A program made the position numbers and the translations under genes. Shown here piece after piece: positions 8,461 through 20,036 of a stretch of 64,000 bases of DNA. Below the pieces are notes generated by a model. The model made no database searches. It saw only the letters and a list, made by a program, of their open reading frames with translations, and had not been told where the DNA came from. Origin of the DNA: Caulochytrium protostelioides (lineage: Eukaryota; Chytridiomycota; Caulochytriomycetes; Caulochytriales; Caulochytriaceae); contig ML014115.1 of assembly GCA_003615045.1 (NCBI GenBank), forward strand, positions 124,001-188,000, given 5' to 3'. Positions within the stretch are counted from its first letter, which is position 1, and every line of letters begins with the position of its first letter.

Positions 8461-10596
8461 TCAGAAGCGCAGGGTCCCGGCCTGGATGGCGGTATAGACG
8501 GCAGGCGTCAACGCCACGTAGGCCGACGCGTCGCGGGACCAGTAGTAGACGTGGTCGTCGCCCACGGCCGCCGGATCGAATCCGGCGCGCACGCACGGCT
8601 GCTTCTGGAACTTGAGCGTCGCCGTCGTCGCGTTCGGCTCGTTGCGGAGTCGGAGAAACAGGGGCCGTGCATACGCGGGCAGCTGCGTCTGCACGCCGGC
8701 GGCGAGGGCGGCGAGCGCCGCATCGACGGGCGCGGCTGGCCGCAGCAGGACCGCGGCCATACCGGCCTTGCCCGAGGCGTGCGGCACCGCGACGCCGTAG
8801 ACATTGACTTCGGCCACGTGCGCGGGAGCCGCGGCCATGCACGCCGCCTGCACCTCGCACGTCGCGACGTTCTCGCCCTTCCAGCGGAACGTGTCCCCGA
8901 GTCGGTCCACAAAGGTATAGAACCCGCGCGCGTCGCACGCCAGCAGATCGCCCGACGTCCACCACTGGTCCCCGGGCTCCATCACGTCAATGACGAGTTT
9001 GCGCTGCGTGAGCTCCGGAGCGCCCACGTAGCCGTCATACTGGCCGTCCGGCAAAAACATGAGCATCTCACCCGGCGTGTCGGGCGCCGTCACGGGGATG
9101 CAGAGTCCCGTGGCGGCGTCACGTTGCAGGCCACCGGCGTCGGCGTCGTACGCGAACAGCCGCCCGCTCGCGCCGCGCAGGCTCTGCCGCGCCGCGAGGT
9201 CCGGCGGCAGGAACCCGCACTTGCCGGGGACGTTGAAGTAGTTGATGATCGAGTCGCCCGGCATCTCGGTCGCCCCGAAGTGCTCGACCACGTGCTGGAT
9301 GCCCCAGCGCTGCTTCACCGCCTCCCAGCAGTCGGCCGCGAGGCCGTTCCCGATGATCACGCGCAGCGGCGTCGTGTTGGCGTCGACGACGTTGGCGGCG
9401 TCGGGGGCATCCGTCTCGGGCGCGCGCGTCAGCAGGTACCGCCAGAGCTCGCCGACATAGACGGCGCCGCGCAGATGAAACCGGCGCACGTCGCGCCAGA
9501 AGTGGGTCACCGAGAACTTGGGCCGGATGGCCATGCGGCAGCCGAGCAGCAGGCACGGCGCGACGGCCACGCAGCCGCCGTTGCCGTGGTACAGCGGCAG
9601 CGCAATGTAGTACCCGTCGCCCGCGCGCAGCAGCGACGGCCCGGCCCACGTGACGGCGCACCCGACGAACCGCCGATGGCTGAACTTGGCTGCTTTGGAC
9701 GCGCCCGTCGTGCCCGACGTGAAGATGTAGTACAGCGGGTCGCGCGGCTGGACATCGGCGCGGAGCGCGGGGTCGGGGCGCTGGGGCGGCTGCTTGACGT
9801 CGGCGACGGCCGTCTCAAAGACCGACCACGGGTGGGCGGTCCATGCCGCCGGCAGCGCCGGCGCCGGCGCCGGCTCGGGTGCCGCCGACGGGAAGGTCAT
9901 CACATGGACGCCGCCCGACGGCGCCCACGCCGCGCCGGTCGCGCTCGCCGCCACGGCGTCGCGCAAGCGCTCGCTCAGCGTCGCCGTCACGAGGACCGCG
10001 TGCGGGTCGGCGGTCTGCAGCGCGTGCAGGAGCGCCGCGCCGGCGAGATTAGTGTTGATGAGGGCGACGGCGCAGCCGATCTTGGCGAAGCCGAGCGTCA
10101 GCGCGAGGAACGCCGGGGCGTTCTCGGCCATGAGCGCGACGGCGTGGCCGCGGCCGGGCCGCGCGGCCGACTCGGCGCGCCGCAGGCCCGTGCGGAGCGC
10201 CCATGCGGCCACGGCGTTCGTGTATGCGTCGAACGCGCGGAAGCTCCATGCGGGCCGCTGATCGACGACCGACTCGACGGCGGGGCGGTCGCCGTGCGTG
10301 TCGACGCAGAACTCAAAGAAGTCCGCCGCATGGCCCGCCGCATTGGTCGGAGACGCCGTCGTCGCGGGCGCCGCGGAAAAGCGCGCCAGCGCGTCGAGAC
10401 GGGCTTGCTTGTCGGCCGCCATCGCGAGGAACTGCGCACGATAGGTCGCGTCGTCCGTGGCTGCGTCATACTGGAAGCGGCCGTACGGGCGATCGCTGGC
10501 GGCGTCCAGATCGTCGGCGCAGGAGGCGGTCGCACGGGCGCGATGCGCGGCCTGCTCGGGGTCTTCGGCCATCCCGAGAACCGACGCGGTGGCCAT
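8461..10596 (-). CDS. FAT1: very-long-chain acyl-CoA synthetase / fatty acid transport protein
   Basis: 711 residues from ATG 10596. A member of the AMP-forming adenylate superfamily, FATP/Fat1 (SLC27) branch. It activates long and very-long-chain fatty acids with ATP and CoA and couples this to uptake at ER, plasma membrane or peroxisome. The ATP-binding loop YIFTSGTTGASK lies at about residues 290-301, EHFGATEMPGD at about 437-447, the WWTSGDLL motif near 546 and the family signature FVDRLGDTFRWKGENV at about 560-576. The C-terminus ends AGTLRF. Length is close to yeast Fat1 (about 670). The N-terminus begins directly with the soluble part, without the membrane segment common in this family, so an unrecognised upstream exon is possible. 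The long plus-strand frame over it is a shadow. Confidence 0.94.
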   Translation of the reverse strand: MATASVLGMAEDPEQAAHRARATASCADDLDAASDRPYGRFQYDAATDDATYRAQFLAMAADKQARLDALARFSAAPATTASPTNAAGHAADFFEFCVDTHGDRPAVESVVDQRPAWSFRAFDAYTNAVAAWALRTGLRRAESAARPGRGHAVALMAENAPAFLALTLGFAKIGCAVALINTNLAGAALLHALQTADPHAVLVTATLSERLRDAVAASATGAAWAPSGGVHVMTFPSAAPEPAPAPALPAAWTAHPWSVFETAVADVKQPPQRPDPALRADVQPRDPLYYIFTSGTTGASKAAKFSHRRFVGCAVTWAGPSLLRAGDGYYIALPLYHGNGGCVAVAPCLLLGCRMAIRPKFSVTHFWRDVRRFHLRGAVYVGELWRYLLTRAPETDAPDAANVVDANTTPLRVIIGNGLAADCWEAVKQRWGIQHVVEHFGATEMPGDSIINYFNVPGKCGFLPPDLAARQSLRGASGRLFAYDADAGGLQRDAATGLCIPVTAPDTPGEMLMFLPDGQYDGYVGAPELTQRKLVIDVMEPGDQWWTSGDLLACDARGFYTFVDRLGDTFRWKGENVATCEVQAACMAAAPAHVAEVNVYGVAVPHASGKAGMAAVLLRPAAPVDAALAALAAGVQTQLPAYARPLFLRLRNEPNATTATLKFQKQPCVRAGFDPAAVGDDHVYYWSRDASAYVALTPAVYTAIQAGTLRF

Positions 10597-11992
10597 GAGG
10601 ATGGGCTATCGGATCGGATAGCGAGACGGGGTTTAATCGATCGACCGCTTTTCCTCGACCGCGTGCCCGGTGAGACGGCGCCTGCGGGCGGAAGATGACG
10701 CCGAAGTGGATGGAAGGCGATGAAGTGCCCGCTGTGAGCGTGAGGCAAGGTGATCAACATGTGAGAGATCCGTCAATGAAGCGCTAGTACGGGCTCTATC
10801 AGATCGTGGTGGTTCAAAAAGCGATGCGGGCTGCGGCATTGCTGGCGCGACGCGACGTGATGGGTGTCCGTCTGTGTCTGTTTGAGTCACTCCGTCCGCA
10901 AAGCGTTCGAGTGGATGCCTGCGCGCCGCCCCAGTGCCCACCTGACCAGGCGACCGCGCTTTTTGTTCCGCTTTTCGCGTGGTGCGTTGCCGCCGCGCAG
11001 GATGCCTCATCGGCCACGGACCCTGAACGATGGCATCGATGGAGTCCTCCCTATCAGCTCACCCGACATGAAGACAGCATCACGCCAAACAGGGACTCCG
11101 CCGGCGCGCCCTCGTCACGTTCTCTCATACCCTCGATCAGGCGACGCCAGAGTTGTGATGATGGTCTGTCGCTGTGGATGGATCGGCCGCGAAGGCCGTC
11201 GTGATGAACGCCCCCGAGTCGCCAGAAGCGGCTACGCCACCACATCTGAACACGGGCGCGAGAAGCTCCGACAACCTCCGACGGGGACCCCGCGCCCGCC
11301 GTCGCCGCCGCCGACGCCGCCCGCGCCGCGGCCGCCAGCGCCGGCCATGGCCGCCACGACCCCTGCCGAGGGTTCAGCCGCGCGAGCGGGCCGACGGCAC
11401 GAGAGCGGCACACACCCGCGCTTGGTGCAGGACGCCACGTTGTCGGCGGCACCAGACGCGGCATCGCAGGCCGCCGCCTTCACGGACGCGGTCTTGACGG
11501 CGAGACGCGCGGATGCTCGCCGAACGGGCTCCCCCGCTCGACATCGTGTTACACCCGCATGCGCGGTCGATGGACACGGGGGTCGCCACCTCCGCCACCG
11601 CTTGACTGCCCCTGCGCCGGAGCATCATCGCTGTGTTTTCTTTCTGTCCCGCCCCTGATACTGGAGTGATTCACCCCCGCTGATACTGAAGTTATACCCG
11701 CCGCGCGGCTGCACTTGCCCCGAACGACCTGACACGTGCCGCACACGGCGCTTCGTTCTTTGGTGTGGCGGCTGACGCCTTGCTCGACGCTGACCTGGGA
11801 ACGCCTTGTGGCGCTGCCCGCCCGATTCATCGCTTGTCCGGCGTCTGTCGACGGCTGCATACGGCTCTTCCGCGCCGCGCCGCCTTTTCCTGAGCCTCGA
11901 CCGCGTCGATCCCGTTCGTACCGGATCGCCGCTCGCCTGTTCGTCACGGCTGCTGACGTGTGCATCGCCCGCGCTTGAGCGCCTCGTGTGTC
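10597..11992. other. divergent intergenic region FAT1-TIM44
   Basis: About 1.4 kb between the start of FAT1 (minus) and TIM44 (plus). Open frames on both strands here are Arg/Pro/His-rich shadows. One plus-strand stretch from an ATG at 11347 (MAATTPAEGSAARAG) is Ala-rich and marginal. No gene supported. Confidence 0.45.
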
Positions 11993-13426
11993 ATGTGGTC
12001 TGCCTCGCGATATGCCGTAAGTCCGACGCCCAGCGCTGCACTGGCGGTTCCATGCGGCGAGAGCGGCGTGATCATCCTACCGCGGATCCCGTCGGATAGC
12101 ATCCCCGTATCCATCTGACTCACCACGTATGCTTTCTTGCTCAATGACGCAATGGCTAATTTGCGCTATGATATCTAGGCGAAGGCGGTGCGCTGCTCGA
12201 CACCATGGACGCCGCGCCTGGCCGCGCCAGCCCAGCAGGTCCGCCACCTGAACGTATTCGGCGTCTTTGTGGACTCCGTGAAGCGCCAGGTCAAGGAGAA
12301 CCAGGACTTCCAGAACAACGTGAAGCTGCTCGCTGAGAAGACGGACGCCGTCGCGACATCCGACACGATGCAGCGCGCGAAAGCCGCGATGGAAGAGGGC
12401 GGCAAGGGCGCGAGCAAGGTCGCCGAGGTCGTGCACAAAATCACGGTCGACAACCCGGTCGTCCAGACGGCGGCGTCGGCGGCGGACTTCACGGCCAACA
12501 AGGTCGCCGACGGCGGCGAAGCCTTCTTCCGCACGCAGCCCGGGCAGGCGCTCGGCAAGTCGTTCAAGGCACTGTCGAGCGAGATCTCGGAAAACAGCAC
12601 GTCTGCCTTGTTCACGGAGTACAAGCCGAAGGCCGTCCGCGAGGCGCAGCGGCAGGAGCGCGAGGCGCGGCGGCGGGCCAAGTCGGCCCAGGCCCTGCCC
12701 GCGGCGGGCCTGCCGGCCGCCGACCCGCTGCGCATCGTGGCGCCCGACGAAAATGCCGGCGGCAACGTCGTGATGCACAAGTCCTCCAAATGGGCGGCCA
12801 CATGGGCCAAATTCCAGGAAGAGTCCTCGGTGGCGCAGTCATGGCTGGCCATGCGCCGCAAGGTCGAGGAGTCGGACCACCCGCTGGTCGAGCGCATCCG
12901 CGACTGGTTCGCCATCGGCTCGGGCGCCTTCGGCGAGACCGAGCAGGCCCACATCATCCGCGCGCTCCAGACGGTCGACCCGTCGTTCCGCATGGACACA
13001 TTCCTCAAGGACATGGCCGAGTACACGATTCCGGACATCATGGAGGCCTACCTGCGTGCCGACGGCGCCGCTCTCAAGCCGTGGTGCTCCGAGCGCGCGT
13101 TCGCCCGCTTCCACGCCGGATTCGAGGCGCAGCGCGCCGCCAACGTGAAGAGCGACTGCCAGCTCCTCGATATCCGCCGCGTCGACCTCAGCAAGGCCAT
13201 CCTGCTCGAGGACGAGCTGCCCGTGCTCGGGCTGACCTTCAGCACCCACGAGATCCTCGTCTACCGCAACAAGAAGGGCGAGGTCGTCATGGGCGACGAG
13301 GACCGCATCGAGACCGCCAACTACATGGTTATCCTCACCAAGGCCCAGCTCGTGGACCCCTCGATCCCGCACAACCCCGAGACCCGTGACTGGATGATTA
13401 TTGACTGGGGCCGCACCGCCTTGTAA
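11993..13426 (+). CDS. TIM44: mitochondrial import inner membrane translocase subunit TIM44, two exons
   Basis: Peripheral matrix-side subunit of the TIM23 presequence motor, which recruits mtHsp70 to the import channel. The main frame lacks a usable ATG. I place exon 1 at 11993-12016 (ATG, eight codons, donor GTAAGT) and an intron at 12017-12178 with CTAAT branch-like sequence and an AG acceptor; exon 2 is 12179-13426. The join is in phase and gives 423 residues, close to yeast Tim44 (431). It restores an Arg/Ser/Ala presequence (MWSASRYA then AKAVRCSTPWTPRLA). Residues about 35-60 carry the family N-motif FGVFVDSVKRQVKENQDFQ. The C-terminal Tim44 domain spans about 228-423 and ends WMIIDWGRTAL. 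The splice model is inference; the family call is firm. Confidence 0.93.
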
Positions 13427-13841
13427 GTCGCCGAAACGGGACCCCCTCCCCTCCCCCGCGTCCTCGCGCCTGCGCTGACCCGCTGCGGTCACCGGGCCGT
13501 CCCACCTTCTCTAGCACACACACCCCTCCGCGCATTTCCCATTGTCATCCCCCCTCACGACCACACTTTTACATGGTTCTGGCTAATATTGTTTCACGCG
13601 CTTATCCAAGGACGCCGTCCCAGGAGGATCTGCGGCTGACGGGACGGCGGACGCCGGCCGAGCCCGGCTCGGGCGCCATGCCATGGGGGCCGCGCCCGCG
13701 CTCCGCGCCCGCGATGTACGAGCTCGACAGCGGCGTGTGCGGCAAGGCCCGCGGCTGACCTGACGCCGCGGCCGTGCCCACCGGCGACAGCGACGTGCCG
13801 CTTGTGGGCCGGCCGGCGGCGACGAAAGCGGTGGCGTCGAC
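13427..13841. other. convergent 3' region TIM44-DCP2
   Basis: About 415 bases between the stop of TIM44 and the stop of DCP2, which face each other. The TIM44 side is C-rich and pyrimidine-rich. No gene supported. Confidence 0.5.
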
Positions 13842-16602
13842 TTAGCCCGCGGACGGGGGCGGCGGCGGCGGGGAGACGCCTCCGGCCGCGACCGCTGAAG
13901 CGGCGGGCGAGGCCGTGCCGGAGGGAATCGCGACGCCGCCGAGCCCCAACGCCGCGAGCAGGTTCTGCTGGCGGTGCCCGCGCGGGGTCGATGGCGCCGG
14001 CGGCGTGGCGGTCTGCGCCTGGGAGGCCTGGGAGGCCGACATCGCGTACGCGTCCGACGGGTAGCTGGGGTAGCTGGGGTACCCCGCGTGGGCCATGGGC
14101 GGCGGGTAGACGTGCTGCTGTTGCGGCGGCGGCGGCTGCGACGGCGGCTGCGAGGCAGGCGGCTGCGGGTACGCCACGGGCTGCGGCGGGTAAGCCTGCG
14201 GGTTGGTCCCGTAGGCGGTCGGGTTGAACGCGGCCGGGTCGCCGTACATCAGCGGTTTGGACATCCCGGGCGCCGCGGCCGACGCGTCGGGCGCATGCCC
14301 TTTGAGCATGATCGTGTCCTCCAGACCGTCGCCGTTCGTTAGCAGCTCGAGCAGGTGCTGCTTCTGCGTCGAGAGCGACGATGCCGCCGCCGCGTGGCTG
14401 GCTGGCGGCGGCGCCAGCATGGGCGCCGGCGTCGGCGGCTTGAGCAACAGATCCACGAGGCCCGCGCGATGCGACGTGTTTGTCGAGGCGGGCGGCGCTG
14501 GGTATCCCGGTCCGTGGCCCTGGTGGGGATGCGGGTGGGCGTGCTGGTGAGCGTGCGCGGCGTCATGGGGCAATGGCGGGAACGCGGGGATGCCCTGCGG
14601 CGGCGGTGGTGGCATCGGCAGGGACACGGTCATCATCATGCCGTCCCCGTTCGGGCCCGGGTGGTCGCTGCGCGGCGCGTGCATCGGGTGCGGCTGCGCC
14701 TGCGGATGGCCCTGCGAAGAGCCATGGCTCGGGTAGTGGTGCGACTGCTCGGCGTGCTGGTGGCCATGTTGGTGGGCATGCTGGTGAGCATGCGGCTGGC
14801 CAGGCTGGTGGCCATGCTGATGGCCATGCTGGTGGGCATGCTGGTGGGCATGCGGCTGGCCGGGCTGCTGGCCATGCTGGTGGGCATGCTGCGGCGGCAT
14901 TCCATAGAACGATGGTGCCGGCATGGGCGCTTGGGCCCACGGCTGGTGCGCGTCGTGCGCATCGGAGGCGCGGCGGTGGGGCGCGGTGACAGGCTGCATG
15001 CCGGCGGCGACGGCAGCGGCCGACGCCGCGAGGTCGGAGGTGCCGTCCTGCGACGCGAGCGTCCGCAGCAGACTGTCGAACAGCTGTCCGCGCGGCGCCG
15101 CCGACGTGGCAACGCTCTGAGCGGGCGAGCGCGACGCCGAGGTCGCAGCGGCGGCGGTCGACTCGGCGACGGATTCGGGGCCGCGGCTCGCGGTCGAGGT
15201 GCGCGCGCTCTGGCCCTGGCCCATGTAGTTAAGCAGGGACTCCATGAGCGACGGCGCGCGCAGCTGCGGTGGCTGCGGCGAGGACGTGGCCGGCAACGGC
15301 TGCGGGTAGTGCTGCTGCTGCTGCTGCTGCTGGGCTTGCGCGTCGAGCGCACCCATAATGTCGGCGGGGAAGGCACCGGCGTTGCTGTTCATGCCCGGCA
15401 GCAGCGGCCCCTCGGTGAGCATCAAGGGATCGGTCACGGACGGACCGCCGGCCGCCGCCGCATCGATGGCGGCGGCAGCGTCAACGACCGAGGCGGCATC
15501 GACAGCAGCGGCGGCGGCGTCACCCGGCATGAGCGGCTGCGCCATCTTGGTCGTGCGGCGGTACTCGCGGAGCCACGTGCGCAGCGCCGAGGTGAACGGC
15601 GTGACCATGTAGAAGTTGTTGGCCGACGGCTTCGGGCGGCCTGGCTGCCCTTCCACGGTCTTGGAGGACCAGCCCGGCAAATTCGTCAGCGGGAACCAGC
15701 GGATGGCGCCGATTTCTTTGCGGGTCTGGGTCTGGAAATGCGCGTCCTCGGGCACGCCCTGAATCACGTACAAGCGGATGCGCTGCTCGCGGATCGTGCG
15801 TTCGAGGTAGTGGTCTGGATTCAGACGGGAGGCGATATCAAACCCGGTCTCCTCGAGGACTTCACGTGCGGCGCAGCGGTGCTCGGCCTCCTCCTTGTTG
15901 ATTTTGCCCTTCGGGAACCCCCAATTAGATCCCGCTTTGAAGCCGCGCACGAGCAGACATTTGCGATGATCAGACGACAGGATGATCGCGCCGCAGACGG
16001 GCACGCGGACTTTGTAATAGACAAAATCGCGGAACGAGGACCGAAAATCGACGATCAGCCGCTGCAGCAGCTCGCAGTTCCAGAACATGTGGGCCGAGAA
16101 CAACTTCAGGCTCATCGTTGCCATCGCAGGGTTCGCCTCGCGGACAAAGTCTTCGTAATACCAGTGCGCCTGCTCGATCTGGAAAAAGATGCGCTCAGGC
16201 GACATGAGCTCTTCATCCGGAATGTTAATGAGGAACCGGCTGGCCACGACCCATGGGCACCAATCATTGGATGGAACCCCCACGATGACCCCATGGGAAC
16301 GTCAAGATAGAATACCGATGGCGTTGTCATTGTCGTCATTGTCAAAAGGAGCGCAGAGCAGTGAGATGAGTATCAACATGCGGGACAGACAACGCGTTTT
16401 CCATCTAGTCGTGCCCGCTGGAACGAGGAAGTCACAGCGATCCATCGCATCGCAGCACCGGCCAGGCGCAGGCCAGCAGCCATGCGCAAGCAGAGGGAGA
16501 TCCCGTGGCTCAGCGCGCGTCGCGCGGCCGTCGACGGAGAGCGCGTTACCATTGGAGGTCCTGCAGGACCTCAGGGAACGTGAGGTCCTGGAACATGCTC
16601 AT
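13842..16602 (-). CDS. DCP2: mRNA-decapping enzyme DCP2, two exons, His/Pro/Gln-rich tail
   Basis: Nudix hydrolase that removes the mRNA cap in P-bodies together with Dcp1. The big frame begins at a non-ATG codon in mid-domain. Upstream, exon 1 at 16602-16550 (17 codons plus two bases, MSMFQDLTFPEVLQDLQ) joins exon 2 at 16239 in phase, with intron 16549-16240 (donor GTAACG). This restores the N-terminal regulatory region EVLQDLQ-C-RFLINIPDEEL, and 816 residues result. Residues about 1-95 are the regulatory lobe. The Nudix box fits GX5EX7REVLEETGF at about 129-151, with both catalytic Glu present. A box-B-like helix (SALRTWLREYRR) follows near 235. The remaining ~570 residues are disordered: polyQ, Pro-rich and a long HQHGHQHAHQ-type tract. 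Such tails usually hold short linear motifs for partners. Confidence 0.94.
14730..14900 (-). repeat. His-Gln/His-Gly codon repeat inside DCP2
   Basis: Imperfect tandem coding repeat giving HQHAHQHGHQ-type sequence with interspersed PGQP. It lies in the disordered DCP2 tail and repeats at DNA level as variants of a GGCCATGCTGGTG unit on the plus strand. Confidence 0.8.
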
Positions 16603-17503
16603 GGCGGCGGCGAAACGCGTGGAGGCGAGGGGCTGGTCCACGCCGACGCTGTCGAAGGCAGAATCACGCAGCAGCGATGCGACGCGTGGCGTCCCGAGAG
16701 CGCTGTGGTCGACAGATCGGCGGCAGCCGCGGCAGGACTGTCAGCGTTCGGGCACCGATGGCCGAGCGGATGGACCCACGGGGTCGGCGCGTGGTCAGCA
16801 CGTCGAGCGGGATCGCGGGCCGGACGCACGGCGGCGGCAGTCAGCGGTGAGCAGGCAAAGGGCAAGGGTGGTGGCAGAGAGACGCAGGATGAGGACCCGC
16901 AGCGGACGGTCAGATTCGGACGCGTGGGCGTCGGGGGTTCGCGTCGCGCTGGCGATGGAAGATGCACGATAGCGGACGGGCGGGCGGGCGAACAGCCACA
17001 ACGGCAACCAGGAACGGCGATATGTGCCATCAAGCAGGCGAGAGGGTCGCATCATCCGCGACGAAAGGCGCAACCGCTAACACGCGCGGCGGCGATGGGA
17101 TCGATGTCTTGCCTCTACACGCCGCCGCCGCCGCCGCTCGGGGTATATAGGGCGGCGGCAGCGGCAGCGGGCGGCCCTCGGCCAGGACCCACGGAACTAT
17201 CACCCTCGCCTGGCCCATCGATAAGCCTCTTTTTCGGGGGCAGCCGAGGGCCGCCTGCCTTCTTCGGTCGGGGCGCGCCGCCGCGCCCTTCCCCCGCGTG
17301 ACCCATGATCCATCGGAGATACCGCGCGCATCTCAGCGACGGTATCAAAGATCAATCAACTCCCGTCTTGGCATCATGCACAGAATAAATATTAAAAGGA
17401 GGAAAGCGAAAGAACGAGAAACGAGCAGGGCTCGGCTGAGGCGGATCATTATCATCTGAAGCAGCAGCAGCAGCAGCAGCAGCAGTATCAATGGTGCCTT
17501 TGA
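16603..17503. other. DCP2 upstream / NOP16 downstream intergenic region
   Basis: Contains a TATATA string at about 17143-17148 that could read on either strand and an A/T-rich 3' flank for NOP16 at 17375-17410. A (GCA)n run lies at 17461-17485 just past the NOP16 stop. Frames in this area are Pro/Ala/Arg shadows. No gene supported. Confidence 0.5.
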
Positions 17504-18598
17504 TTAGGATGTGCCCGCGGCGGCGAGCTGGGCCTGGTGCGCGGCCAGGCGCTGCTGGTGGTTGCCGAAGGTGGGCGGCGCAAGGAGCTTGAACTTGCGG
17601 CGGAGCTGCGCGGGCGTGAACTGGTACGTGTTCAGGCGGATATCGCGGGCCATGGCGACAAAGTCGAAGCCGTGCTTCTCGACGAGCGCCTTGAGGAGGT
17701 GATGCTCCTGCGTCGACGCGAACCGCTGCGACTTGCGGACGCGGGCGATGCGCTGCGCCATGTGGTCCAGGAACGCCGAGCGGTGCACGGCCTGCGCGGC
17801 GGCATTCGACTCGTCGAACGCGGCATCCATCGCGGCTTCCGGGTTCTCGGCCTCGCGGTCGGCGTCGGCGTCGGCGTCGGCGTCCGCCTCCGCAGCGCCC
17901 TCCACATCAGAGGCCAGCTCGGACACATCCGAGCCGATATCGGAGGTCACATCATCGTCGGCCTCGGCATCACCAGCTTCTGAGTCCGAGTCCGAGTCCG
18001 ACATGCCTGCGGCGGCCTCAGCAACAGCCCTCGCATCGGCCTCGGCCATCAGCCGCTGGCGCAGGTGCGCGCGCATCGACATCTCACGGCCGAGGACCTG
18101 CGTGGCGGGGTCGATGGGGCCCGGGGTCGGCTCGTCAATCGGCGCCCAGTAGGGGTTGGCCGGCTTCGAAGCGTCCGCCTTTTCGGCCGCCGGATCGGCG
18201 TCCGCGTCGGCGTCCGAGTCGGAGTCGGGGTCCTCAGCATCCAGAGCCGCTTTACGACGCTTGTAGGCTTCGCTGTACTCGCCGAGACCGGTGACCTGGT
18301 CGGCGGGCACGGAGGGCCCTGAGCGCGCGATGGTCGCATCCGCGCGCCACGTGGCGACGGACGCCGCCCACGCCGACTTGGTGATGGACGAGCCGCCCTT
18401 GAAGCCCTGCAGACGCGAGGTCAGGCCCATGCGGCGGTAGTTCTCCTCCGGCGAGAGGTTCTTGTCCCAGAACCGGCCGGCGCCGTCCGCGTTCAGCGCC
18501 GTCGTCGGGCGGCGGACTGCAAGCAGGTCTTTCTTGGCCTTGACGGTCACCTTGCGCCGGCCCGAGCGGGCCTTGCGGCGCTGGAGCGGGTTCGCCAT
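17504..18598 (-). CDS. NOP16: ribosome biogenesis protein NOP16
   Basis: 364 residues from ATG 18598. Nucleolar protein of pre-60S particles. The N-terminus MANPLQRRKARSGRRKV and the following FWDKNLSPEENYRRMGL match the Nop16 pattern. The C-terminal block HGFDFVAMARDIRLNTYQFT followed by LRRKFKLL is the other family signature. Between them (about residues 130-290) is a long acidic Asp/Ser/Glu/Ala segment that makes the protein clearly longer than yeast (231) or human (178) Nop16. This acidic insertion is typical of nucleolar proteins but expanded here. Promoter and 5' region lie above 18600; no introns are needed. Confidence 0.92.
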   Translation of the reverse strand: MANPLQRRKARSGRRKVTVKAKKDLLAVRRPTTALNADGAGRFWDKNLSPEENYRRMGLTSRLQGFKGGSSITKSAWAASVATWRADATIARSGPSVPADQVTGLGEYSEAYKRRKAALDAEDPDSDSDADADADPAAEKADASKPANPYWAPIDEPTPGPIDPATQVLGREMSMRAHLRQRLMAEADARAVAEAAAGMSDSDSDSEAGDAEADDDVTSDIGSDVSELASDVEGAAEADADADADADREAENPEAAMDAAFDESNAAAQAVHRSAFLDHMAQRIARVRKSQRFASTQEHHLLKALVEKHGFDFVAMARDIRLNTYQFTPAQLRRKFKLLAPPTFGNHQQRLAAHQAQLAAAGTS

Positions 18599-19994
18599 CG
18601 CGGCTACGACGGATCAAGAGGACGGCGGATCGAGACGACGGCGACGAGGGACGCCAAGCACCCGCAGGGGGGTCTTAAAAGCACAGGATATCCGGGCAGC
18701 AGCAAGCACGTCAACGCGAGCGAGTGGGACGGGTGGAGGAAGACGGGTGAGCGGGATCGTCGGGTATCGAATCGTCGAGGCACATCAACCAGTGGTGCGG
18801 CTGGACAGGAAAGAGAAAGAGAGTCATGCACGATCGTGGCCAGAAGCATGCTCGTCGCTGTCGTCTAGTTCGAGCCCGCGTGCCATCAAGGCTCGCTCGT
18901 TCTTTATCCTATGCTTGCTGGGCTCCCGTGCTGCCTGCGGTGTGCTGCCTACTGCGTGCTGTGTGAACGAGGAGCATGCGAGGGCTGTTGCCATGGAGGG
19001 GCCGTTGCCAGGGCAGCGGTCTCAGGCGCAGCCCCTCGGGTATGGTGCTCGGGCGACCGTGCCGTCGTCGCAGCGCCGTTAGGCGGGTTTGGGCAGGACG
19101 CGGCGTGCGGTCGGCGCTCCTCCCGCCAGAGATGCGGCGGGACACCCATGGGTGCGGGCGTCCCGGCGGAGTTTCGAGCGCTAGGCCGGGGAGAATCCCA
19201 TCGGGACACGTGGCTGAGTGACTGCGGAAAATCTGCTCGCGGGCACCGAGCCGGGCTGCGCCTCATATGTGGTCTCCCGGCTCATCCAATGACCAGAATC
19301 CTCCACGAAGACCACATCGGCCATGGTAGCGCATGCTACAACACAAAAAGCATTAAGCACATCACTGCCTGCTAGACGACATTACCCAGGCCCCCCTACG
19401 ATTCGACAGGCAGTGAACGGGTGTTCAGGGTTCATGACGTCTCTGGCTGTCGTACGTCGTCTGTCGGATGTCGAATGTCGTATGCACATGACGCTCCACA
19501 CCCATACGGGTGCGTCTGGATGAGTCTGATCCGAGCATCGAGCACACGGGGAAAACAAATCATGTTCATCAATGTCAACCCTCCTTGATACAGTTGGCCC
19601 CATTGGCCCATCAGCACCTCAGCGTCGGGGTGGGATGGACATGGATATCGACGCGGGGGTCGACCACAACACACGCGCCTTCGTCATTGGGGGGGAGTCT
19701 GTTCAAGAAATGAAATCAGGCATCCGACCGCGATGGGGTTCGATCGAAGGCGCGTCCTTCCGGAAGGCCGTCGGGAGGCCGCCGGATGACCATGGCGCGT
19801 GCCCATGCGGGCGCCGGCCGCGGGGCCGGCGAGGGAAGATCGTGGAAAGGCCGGGCGTCGCGAGGGGCCCAAGCCACCGGCGCCCGTTCCCCGTCCCCCG
19901 TCGGGCCGGTGGCGGCCGAAGCCGACCGAAGCCGGCCGAAGCGCTGCGCCACAGGTGACCGCACGCCGCCGCGGGGGTCGGCCGCGGGCCGTGA

Positions 19995-20036
<42 letters not shown>

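Noticed and set aside
8428-10698. 756-codon plus-strand open frame
   Set aside because: Fully antisense to FAT1, Arg/Gly/His-rich, no domain; it is a by-product of high third-position GC in the real gene.
14355-16310. 651-codon plus-strand open frame
   Set aside because: Antisense to DCP2; composition is Arg/Gly/Val shadow without motifs.
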